Source: Planomicrobium sp. YIM 101495 (lineage in GTDB: Bacteria; Bacillota; Bacilli; Bacillales_A; Planococcaceae). From it: 64,000 bases of DNA. The notes under the pieces were generated by a model, which made no database searches, was not told the origin of the DNA, and worked only from the letters and a program-made list of their open reading frames with translations. Made by a program: the position numbers and the translations under genes. The stretch lies in assembly GCF_009707665.1 (NCBI RefSeq), contig NZ_WLZW01000001.1:1612001-1676000 (forward strand), in the 5' to 3' direction. Below, one piece after another: positions 42,187 to 48,810 of the stretch. Every line of letters starts with the position of its first letter. Within the stretch, counting starts at the first letter, position 1.

Positions 42187-43292
42187 AGTTCTTTCCCCGA
42201 ACGGATCAGCCCGATTGAACGGTAGAACAAGTCCGGCTCGACTTCCACCGGAATCCCTTTTTCTTCCGCAAGCATCAAAATGTGCTGGACGTCCGGATGT
42301 GTCGCGTCGTTCACGAGCACTTTCCATGGATCGCGGCGGAGTAAGACGCGAGTCGTTTCACCGACGCCGGGCTTGATCAAGTGGTAATCCGTTTCCGCGT
42401 ACAGCTTGTCGCCGATCGCCTCGACTTCAAGCATCCCTGCCCAAGTCCGTTCGACCGTGAGTGGAACGGTTGCAGCTTCCTGAGCGGCAGCTTCTGCCGT
42501 CTCTTCGAAGCAACCCGTCACTTGATCGATGAAATCGTTGGACAAGTCTTCTTCTGCAAGTTCGCCGTAAAACTTCGCTCCGTGATAGTCCTCCGGTCCG
42601 ATGAAGCGGCCGTTCAAGATCGTCCGGCTGACAAGTCCTGAGACGGTGGCATTCAAACAAGCGCTCGGTATAAGAAAATCATCCCGCGTTCCGAAAAGCA
42701 CAGCGCATGCCCCGGGGTCAGCGAGTACAGCCATATCATCCACAAGCTGCATGTCTTCTTCCTGGTTCAGTTGCTCTACCGCTTTCGTCAATTCTTTCTG
42801 GATCGCGCCTTTCCCTGTCCAGCCGTCGATGAACTGGATACGGCCCGTCGGATGATTTTCCCTGATCGTGCGCATCGCATTCACGTCGATCCCTTTGTCC
42901 CGCATGATCGAGACGCTGTAATGCACCCAGTCGAGACCCAAAATCATGTGCGCATAGCGGCGGATCAAAATGCCGACCGGACTGCCCGCTCTTGCAAGGG
43001 ATACAAGGACAACTTCTTCTGTCTCTGCATTCTTCAGGATTTTGTGCGTCACGACGCCGACAAGATGGCTCAGCCGCTGCTTCGATGTTTCGACCGAAGC
43101 GTGGTAGAGCGCTGTATATTCTTCCGATGGCCGGTATTCGATCGGCAAACGTTCAGCGTAGTGCCCGCCTGCCTGGACAGCCCGCTCCCGTTCTTCGAGC
43201 GAGCTTTCTTCGAACTGGTCCGTCAAATCTTTCAAGAGAAATGTCACATCGTCTTTTGCATAGCTGGTCTTCACTAAGTTTGTCGTAATCAT
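42183..43292 (-). CDS. StiP family protein (PRTase + PELOTA-like) of the Ter module
   Basis: This 369-residue protein matches what databases call cysteine protease StiP, which by comparative genomics is a phosphoribosyltransferase-like domain followed by a PELOTA-type RNA-binding region. The core is VVLVSLARAGSPVGILIRRY and a DWVHYSVSIMRDKGID block, with the C-terminal part KVLVNDATHPDVQHILMLAE. GGAGAG lies ten bases before the ATG. It is encoded between the PRTase and HAD genes of the module. The protease label is not supported by any catalytic triad I can see. Confidence 0.85.
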   Translation of the reverse strand: MITTNLVKTSYAKDDVTFLLKDLTDQFEESSLEERERAVQAGGHYAERLPIEYRPSEEYTALYHASVETSKQRLSHLVGVVTHKILKNAETEEVVLVSLARAGSPVGILIRRYAHMILGLDWVHYSVSIMRDKGIDVNAMRTIRENHPTGRIQFIDGWTGKGAIQKELTKAVEQLNQEEDMQLVDDMAVLADPGACAVLFGTRDDFLIPSACLNATVSGLVSRTILNGRFIGPEDYHGAKFYGELAEEDLSNDFIDQVTGCFEETAEAAAQEAATVPLTVERTWAGMLEVEAIGDKLYAETDYHLIKPGVGETTRVLLRRDPWKVLVNDATHPDVQHILMLAEEKGIPVEVEPDLFYRSIGLIRSGKEL

Positions 43293-43309
43293 CGGTCAAC
43301 ATCTCTCCT

Positions 43310-44659
43310 TCAATTCGTTAGTGAAATCCATTCGAGTGGTGCTTTTTCTTCAAGATATGAAACAAGCGGCAGCCATTCCTCGCGCTGGATCACAGATTCA
43401 GCGATGAGGTAAATGCGGTCCGCCTTGACTTGCCCCAGATTGTAAATGTATTGATCGACCGAACCCATGTCAGGCAGCTGGAAAGCCGCCTTTTCCTGGA
43501 TCGGATAGCCCGGTGTCTGAGCGGCATGGATCGGACTGCGTGTCGTCGTCTGGACTTTCACATCGCCTCCGAGTGCCAGTGCAAAACGGAGCGGCACATA
43601 CATGTTCTCCCCGATGCCGATGACGAGTGCTTTTTCACCAGCTAGAAGCGGCGCAATTTTCGCAGCGGCGTCTTCAATCCACTGCTCGAGCTCTTTTTGC
43701 TTCGCGCTCGATAGCCCGAAACGTCCGGTATATGGGATGTAGCGCTGATTGGTTGCAGAACTGCGCGCCACTGTTTCTGTCATTATTTCTTTAAGTGTTG
43801 CACCTGTGTCGCCAGCAAGCTTCTCAGCTGCTACGTCTTCCGGAGACTGACCGTGGTGCAACGTGAATTCGCCTGACATGAGCGCCAGGACATCCGCCTG
43901 GATTCCGCGACGCGCAGTGAATTCATCCATTTTGGCGCGCTGCGTACTGTTGCGCCAATCAAGAATCGATAAACATTTGTAACATTTCCCGGGAAATTGA
44001 TCATCGAGTGCTTCCACAAGGTTGATCAGCGTGTTACCCGTCGAAATCTCGTCGTCGACCAAGACGATCGTCTCGGCCTCTTCCAGCATGCCTTCAGGTG
44101 CGTATACTTTATGCGAAGTCGCATGGGAGTGCTCTTCCTCAAAGACGAAGCTTGGTTCGCTTCCTGTAATCGCTTCGCGCGTCGTATGGATATAGTCCGC
44201 TCCGAGGAAATGCTGGAATGTGGCATGTCCTAGCCCGGTCGCCGTCTCCGCCATGCCGATGAAGACTGTCTTGCCTGGCAGTTCCTTCTTGTACTGCAAA
44301 GCTTTTTGCATCAAGGCCGTGTCCGGTTCCCCGCTGTCGATCATCACGGCGATGCGTTCAGCGTCCGGGTGTGGAGCAAGCCCTGTATTCTCCATCAACA
44401 GCGACGACAGCAAGCTGCCTGTACCGAGCGCAATCGCCGGATGGACGGCCAAATGCTTCGCGATCAGTTTACTGATGAAGAGGAACTGGCGCTTCTTGTT
44501 GACGCGCAGCCCCATCTCGAACAGCGCTTCAGGCTTCAGGCCGTAGTAGCTGCGATCCGCGCTGACAGAGAGCTCCAGATACTCCCATAATTTATAGTTG
44601 TTTTGAAAATTGATATTCTCGAATGTGGTTGAGGACGTCGATCGGTTGATAGTTTTCAT
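43310..44659 (-). CDS. Phosphoribosyltransferase of the Ter biosynthetic module
   Basis: This protein of up to 449 residues has a type I PRTase fold; the PRPP-binding loop is TIVLVDDEISTGNTLINLVE. An N-terminal ADRSYYGLKPEALFEMGLRV and the C-terminal TRSP-like domain (from about 330, LVIGIGENMYVPLRFALALG) fit the family found in Ter operons, thought to form a nucleoside-like metabolite. ATG 44659 overlaps the preceding CitE-like gene by 68 bases, unusually long, yet GGGGTG lies upstream and the conserved N-terminus supports an early start. Confidence 0.83.
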   Translation of the reverse strand: MKTINRSTSSTTFENINFQNNYKLWEYLELSVSADRSYYGLKPEALFEMGLRVNKKRQFLFISKLIAKHLAVHPAIALGTGSLLSSLLMENTGLAPHPDAERIAVMIDSGEPDTALMQKALQYKKELPGKTVFIGMAETATGLGHATFQHFLGADYIHTTREAITGSEPSFVFEEEHSHATSHKVYAPEGMLEEAETIVLVDDEISTGNTLINLVEALDDQFPGKCYKCLSILDWRNSTQRAKMDEFTARRGIQADVLALMSGEFTLHHGQSPEDVAAEKLAGDTGATLKEIMTETVARSSATNQRYIPYTGRFGLSSAKQKELEQWIEDAAAKIAPLLAGEKALVIGIGENMYVPLRFALALGGDVKVQTTTRSPIHAAQTPGYPIQEKAAFQLPDMGSVDQYIYNLGQVKADRIYLIAESVIQREEWLPLVSYLEEKAPLEWISLTN

Positions 44660-45737
44660 TCAGCACCCCGTATACTCTCGCTTGAGCGACTGTTTTGCGA
44701 GCCCAGTTCAAATGCGGCTTCACTTCGTTCATCTTGTTGCGGTTCGCGCTTTGCAGCACACCGTTATGGACCGTGCTCTCGCGTAAAATCTGCTCGGCAT
44801 CGCCGAACGCTTCCTTCGTGATGATATGACCGGCATTGACGATGGCGATCTGGGAAGGATGGATGCATGTCTTCCCTGTGAATCCGTTCAGCAAGTCCAG
44901 CTGTACTTCTTCCCATAACACCTTCTCGGAGTCCGCAAGAAATGGCAGAACTTGCGGCCCGCTGAAATATTCGTAGACCGGACCGGAGACCGTCAATCCT
45001 TTCTCTGCTCTGCCGAAGCGATTCAAAATGTCGGTTAGGCAATCGCGGACGACGTGAAGGTCATAAATATGGCGCGTTGCCGGACGGCGCAGCCCGAACA
45101 AGCTCGAGAAGTCGGTCGCGCCGACACGGACATTCAAAATCCGGTGCGCTTCTTTACTAATCACTTCATCGATCGCCTGCAAGGTTGCGGTGCGGCTCTC
45201 CGCATAAAGGATTTCCTTTGTTTCAAGGAGCGGCAATGCATACAAGTCCCGGCAAGCGCGCTCGGATGCCCGGTCGAGCGCGGCAAAAAATCCAGGAAGA
45301 TTCTCAGCGAGTGCCTTCGGAAAGACGATGCCTGCTAATACACTAAGTGCCGTACCAGCATGCTCCGCCAAATAATCCAGCTGTGCCGCACTGCGGACAC
45401 GCAGAAATAAAATCGGACACTCTTCTGGCAAGCCTTGCCCACCTTTTTCCAGCTGCTTCAACTGCTGGATCATGTTCTGCTCGGCTTCCGGCAGGGCCGC
45501 GTCAGAAACGGCATCTTCCAGACATATGATGAGTGTCGCAAGACCTGAGAACGTTCCCCGGCCATAGCTGCCGGATAGGATCTTCTCTGCAATGTCCGTC
45601 CGTGAGCCCGGTGTATAAAGTGCTGCACCAAGTGCGATGCCCAACGTTTCACGATCCGTGTCACGGTTGAACTTCATCGGTGATTCTGCGAAGAATGTAG
45701 TTAAATCAGTTCTGGACAATCCATTAAAATGTTTCAT
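44592..45737 (-). CDS. HpcH/HpaI aldolase-citrate lyase (CitE-like) of the Ter module
   Basis: This 381-residue TIM-barrel lyase of the CitE group has LGAALYTPGSRTDIAEKI, TLIICLEDAVSDAALPEAE (metal-binding region), an arginine-rich LFLRVRSAAQL and GFTGKTCIHPSQIAIVN near the C-terminus. In Ter operons such proteins are predicted to act on the same small molecule as the PRTase and ATP-grasp partners. GGGAGGGG precedes the ATG. It starts the biosynthetic part of the operon, after a 220-base leader with paired elements. Confidence 0.88.
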   Translation of the reverse strand: MKHFNGLSRTDLTTFFAESPMKFNRDTDRETLGIALGAALYTPGSRTDIAEKILSGSYGRGTFSGLATLIICLEDAVSDAALPEAEQNMIQQLKQLEKGGQGLPEECPILFLRVRSAAQLDYLAEHAGTALSVLAGIVFPKALAENLPGFFAALDRASERACRDLYALPLLETKEILYAESRTATLQAIDEVISKEAHRILNVRVGATDFSSLFGLRRPATRHIYDLHVVRDCLTDILNRFGRAEKGLTVSGPVYEYFSGPQVLPFLADSEKVLWEEVQLDLLNGFTGKTCIHPSQIAIVNAGHIITKEAFGDAEQILRESTVHNGVLQSANRNKMNEVKPHLNWARKTVAQARVYGVLNENYQPIDVLNHIREYQFSKQL

Positions 45738-45853
45738 TGTTATTCCCCTCCCGCCGGCTGTTGTTAAATAGAGATAAGTTTCAGCTGCTGATATTCCGCT
45801 GGCTGCATAGGCGGGAACAGAATTCCTTAATTCTGTTCGCTGTCCTGCGGGAG
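45738..45853 (-). promoter_or_regulatory. Structured leader upstream of the CitE-like gene
   Basis: In the transcript, CUCCCGC (45853-45847), a perfect 10-bp hairpin (45838-45815), CCCGCC (45815-45810) and the purine-rich ribosome site GGCGGGAGGGG (45755-45745) occur in order. Either of the two C-rich elements can pair with the ribosome site, so translation could be switched. It may equally be part of a dispersed repeat. No strong promoter was found in the gap. Confidence 0.4.
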
Positions 45854-45918
45854 CTTACGCTGTAAAATTTCTTCGTCCAGTCCGGATCAATTTAAACGAC
45901 CCACTTGCTCTAAATTCA

Positions 45919-45949
45919 GAAAAAAGCAAGGGAACGAGCCCCTTGCTTT
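45919..45949 (-). terminator. Intrinsic terminator after TerD copy 2
   Basis: AAAGCAAGGG and CCCTTGCTTT arms precede a T run on the minus strand. It separates the two upstream TerD genes from the biosynthetic module. Confidence 0.8.
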
Positions 45950-45959
45950 CTTCAGTTGA

Positions 45960-46538
45960 TCAGCTATCCAGGCCAAAGTCTTTCACGAGTGAACCTAAGC
46001 CGCCTTGATAACCGCTGCCGATGGCGTTGAACTTCCATTCTCCCCCGTGGCGGTACAATTCACCGACTACGACTGCTGTCTCGATGGAAAAGTCTTCTCC
46101 GAGGTCATAACGGATCAACTCTTCATTTGTCTCTGCATTCAAAATCCGGACGTAGGAGTTGCTCACTTGCCCGAAGTTCTGTCCGCGCGCTTCTGCATCG
46201 TGGATCGTGATTGCAAATGTCACACGTTCCATCGCCGAAGGAATTGCCGACAGGTTGATTTTGACTTGCTCATCATCGCCTTCACCTTCGCCAGTGCGGT
46301 TGTCGCCCGTGTGCTCAACTGCTCCGCCTGCACCGATTGTGTTGTTGTAAAAAACAAAATCCGCTTCAGATCCCGCTTTTCCGTTCGCATCCAAGAGGAA
46401 GACCGACGAATCAAGATCGAAGTCGTCGCCTCCGTCATATTTATTCGTATCCCAACCAAGTCCGACAATTACATTCGACAAGCCCGGATTACCTTTCGTC
46501 AAATCCACTTTTTGTCCTTTTGATAGATTGATTGCCAT
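45960..46538 (-). CDS. TerD family stress protein (copy 2)
   Basis: This 192-residue TerD protein is nearly the same length as copy 1, with [18 protein letters not shown], the calcium-site block [33 protein letters not shown] and [22 protein letters not shown] 46538 follows AAGGGG, giving the family N-terminus [13 protein letters not shown]; the longer frame from 46619 is rejected. It is 13 bases downstream of TerD copy 3. Together with copy 1 it represents a recent duplication split across the operon. Confidence 0.92.
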   Translation of the reverse strand: MAINLSKGQKVDLTKGNPGLSNVIVGLGWDTNKYDGGDDFDLDSSVFLLDANGKAGSEADFVFYNNTIGAGGAVEHTGDNRTGEGEGDDEQVKINLSAIPSAMERVTFAITIHDAEARGQNFGQVSNSYVRILNAETNEELIRYDLGEDFSIETAVVVGELYRHGGEWKFNAIGSGYQGGLGSLVKDFGLDS

Positions 46539-46551
46539 CTTTAATCGCCCC

Positions 46552-47172
46552 TTATTTTGCGTATTTGTTTGCAATAGACCCGATATCCGGATCAGTTGTT
46601 CCTTCGCCGACTGCCGCAAATTTCCACTCTGTGCCTTGACGGTAAATTTCGCCCGTGATCAACGCTGTTTTCCCAGAATAGTTTTCTGTCAGGTTGTAAT
46701 GGACCAGCTCTTCTCTTGACTGATTATCGACCAGGCGGATGAACGCGTTCTCGATCATGCCGAAATCCTGGTTCTTCTTCTTCGCATTGTAAATGTTCAC
46801 GACAAATACAAGGCGGTGAATCGATGGAGAGATTTTCGATAGATCCACGTTGATCGTCTCGTCATCGCCATCCCCTTCACCGGTCAAGTTATCGCCGGAG
46901 TGTGCGACGCTTCCATCTTTGCTGCGTTTGTTGCCAAAATAGATCAAGTTCTCTTTTGCAGCAAGTTTGCCGTTTTCGTTCAACATGATGACAGACGCGT
47001 CACAGTCGATATCCGGTCCGCCTGCTCCACCGCCGCCGAGTAAAGAACTCAGGAATCCACCACTCTTCTTCGTCTGAACAGGGTCCCACCCGAGGCCTAC
47101 CATAATGCTTGAAAGGGATGACCTTCCTTTCGTCAAATCGATCTTCTGACCTTTTACTAGATTAATCGCCAT
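46552..47172 (-). CDS. TerD family stress protein (copy 3, divergent)
   Basis: This 206-residue TerD protein is more distant from the other two. It has a glycine-rich insertion ([21 protein letters not shown]) in place of the usual GGDDFDLD loop, then [35 protein letters not shown] and a C-terminal [19 protein letters not shown]. The calcium-binding acidic residues are mainly kept. It is comparable to B. subtilis YceC. ATG 47172 with GGAG upstream. It heads the ter operon behind SigA and SigW-type promoters. Confidence 0.9.
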   Translation of the reverse strand: MAINLVKGQKIDLTKGRSSLSSIMVGLGWDPVQTKKSGGFLSSLLGGGGAGGPDIDCDASVIMLNENGKLAAKENLIYFGNKRSKDGSVAHSGDNLTGEGDGDDETINVDLSKISPSIHRLVFVVNIYNAKKKNQDFGMIENAFIRLVDNQSREELVHYNLTENYSGKTALITGEIYRQGTEWKFAAVGEGTTDPDIGSIANKYAK

Positions 47173-47210
47173 TTTCAGCACGCTCCATTTCTTTTTTGGA
47201 CTCTTTTTTC

Positions 47211-47239
47211 ATAGTATGGCTATTTACAAAAAAATTCAA
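47211..47239 (-). promoter_or_regulatory. SigA promoter of the ter operon
   Basis: TTGAAT, 17 bases, TACTAT on the minus strand, 39 bases upstream of the first TerD start. Confidence 0.6.
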
Positions 47240-47276
47240 TTATTACGGCGAGGTCGCCACTTTTTTCTCCTCCTTA

Positions 47277-47304
47277 TATACGTCCAGAACGAGCGAAAGT
47301 TTCA
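47277..47304 (-). promoter_or_regulatory. ECF (SigW-type) promoter of the ter operon
   Basis: TGAAAC, 16 bases, CGTATA on the minus strand, a perfect match to the SigW consensus, pointing at TerD copy 3. The B. subtilis yceCDEFGHI operon is likewise under ECF sigma factors, so induction by envelope stress is expected. Confidence 0.75.
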
Positions 47305-47470
47305 TCCGTTCCATAAAGAAGAGCAATTCACCTGTCTTCCTCCATTCTGTTCCTCGGTTTCTTGAATTGCCCGCACGATTCCGAAAACTCTTTGCTGAGC
47401 ATACTTTCCGCGAAAGGCGGGTAAACAGTGATGACAGACTGTCCATACATAATTGAAAGGGGAAAGTTAT

Positions 47471-48406
47471 ATGAAACTGCTTTCCATCATCATCCCCGCC
47501 TATAACGAAGAGGCGAATATCGTGAATATCCATAACCGGCTCATAGCTGAGCTGGAAGAATTGCCGTGCCATTATGAAATCATGTTCGTCAACGATGGCA
47601 GTCGAGATCAGACGCTCGGTGAGATCTTGAAGCTCGCCCGTGAACATGACTACGTGAAATACATCTCGCTGACACGGAACTTCGGCAAGGAGTCAGCCAT
47701 CCTCGCTGGACTCAACCGCGTGCACGGTGATGCAGCCATCTTGATGGACAGCGACTTGCAACACCCGCCAGAGATGATCTGCGAGATGGTCCAAGGGTTC
47801 GAGGAAGGATTCCACCAAGTCGTCGCGAAACGGTCGCGTACAGGCGAATCGAAAATGCGCAGCGTCTTAAGCTCCCTTTATTATAAAATCGTCAATGCCG
47901 TTACGGATGTCGACTTTGTAGACGGTGAGGGCGATTTTCGTTTGCTCAGCCGCAAAGCCATCAATTCCATCTTGAGGCTGAGTGAAAGTAACCGCTTCTC
48001 CAAAGGGTTGTTCTCGTGGATCGGCCTCAGTAAAAAGATCCTCACGTACGAGAACGTCGTGCGTGTGGATGGCGAATCGAAATGGTCGTTCGCGAGCCTC
48101 GTCAACTATGGCATCGACGGCATCATCTCCTTCAACATGAAGCCGCTCCGCATTTGTTTTTACACCGGCTTCATCGTGCTGTTCCTGTCGCTTCTATATG
48201 TAGCAATCACGTTTTACCATATCTTGCGCGATGGTGTCGGCGCACCAGGATACTTCACCACCATCACTGCCGTCCTGATGCTCGGCGGCATCCAATTGAT
48301 CAGTCTCGGCGTCATCGGCGAATACGTCGGCCGAATCTACAACGAGTCGAAGAAACGGCCGAACTTCCTCGTCGACATCAGCAATGCGGATGAATTCGAT
48401 GAGTAA
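47471..48406 (+). CDS. GT2 glycosyltransferase, CsbB-like
   Basis: This 311-residue membrane glycosyltransferase has an N-terminal GT-A domain with SIIIPAYNEEANI, NDGSRDQTL, LMDSDLQHPPEM (DxD-type metal site) and DGEGDFRLLSRKA, followed by two C-terminal membrane helices. It resembles CsbB, which loads a sugar onto undecaprenyl phosphate for teichoic acid decoration. ATG 47471 follows GAAAGGGGAAAG. It overlaps gtcA-like by eight bases and forms an operon with it and the YfhO-like gene, the full three-part glycosylation set. Confidence 0.88.
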   Translation: MKLLSIIIPAYNEEANIVNIHNRLIAELEELPCHYEIMFVNDGSRDQTLGEILKLAREHDYVKYISLTRNFGKESAILAGLNRVHGDAAILMDSDLQHPPEMICEMVQGFEEGFHQVVAKRSRTGESKMRSVLSSLYYKIVNAVTDVDFVDGEGDFRLLSRKAINSILRLSESNRFSKGLFSWIGLSKKILTYENVVRVDGESKWSFASLVNYGIDGIISFNMKPLRICFYTGFIVLFLSLLYVAITFYHILRDGVGAPGYFTTITAVLMLGGIQLISLGVIGEYVGRIYNESKKRPNFLVDISNADEFDE

Positions 48407-48794
48407 ATTACTGAACACGGAATTCGTCCGCTTCGTCATCGTAGGTGTCATCAATACGTTGACTTATTACAGCATTTACCTTGTGCTGCACAATATTTTC
48501 GACTTGCCTTACCTTGCAGCGCATCTCGCCGGCTTCTTCATCAGCTTGAACATTTCATTCTTCTTGAATACGTACGTTACATACCGAGTGCGGCCGACGT
48601 GGAAGAAATACTTGGCGTTCCCGCTGACACAAGTCGTCAATATTTCGGTATCGACGGCACTCATTTTCATTTTCGTGGAATTCCTCAGTCTCAGCAGCAA
48701 CATTGCGCCGTTCGCTGCGGTCTTGTTCACTGTGCCGATTACATTCATCATTTCCAGCAAGATCTTAAAAGACAAGCCGGAACAAACTTCTTGA
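48399..48794 (+). CDS. GtrA/GtcA family membrane protein
   Basis: This 131-residue protein has four membrane segments and the GtrA signature RFVIVGVINTLTYYSIYLVL at the start, then FFISLNISFFLNTYVTYR. It is the likely flippase or accessory protein for the lipid-linked sugar made by the upstream glycosyltransferase. ATG 48399 overlaps the upstream stop; the GGATGAATTCG region gives only a weak ribosome site, consistent with translational coupling. Confidence 0.88.
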   Translation: MSKLLNTEFVRFVIVGVINTLTYYSIYLVLHNIFDLPYLAAHLAGFFISLNISFFLNTYVTYRVRPTWKKYLAFPLTQVVNISVSTALIFIFVEFLSLSSNIAPFAAVLFTVPITFIISSKILKDKPEQTS

Positions 48795-48810
48795 AAAGAC
48801 GGTGAGATTC

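Noticed and set aside
42183..43292. Cysteine protease activity for the StiP-like protein
   Set aside because: No Cys-His catalytic arrangement is visible, while PRTase-like strands and Ter context are clear.
45898..45912. SigB promoter for the CitE-like gene from GTTTAA near 45890
   Set aside because: GTTTAA is present but the sequence 13 bases later is GGACGA, not a SigB -10.
47243..47647. Minus-strand frame of 134 codons over the ter/csbB gap
   Set aside because: It overlaps the well-supported glycosyltransferase start and both ter promoters, and its composition is that of an antisense shadow.
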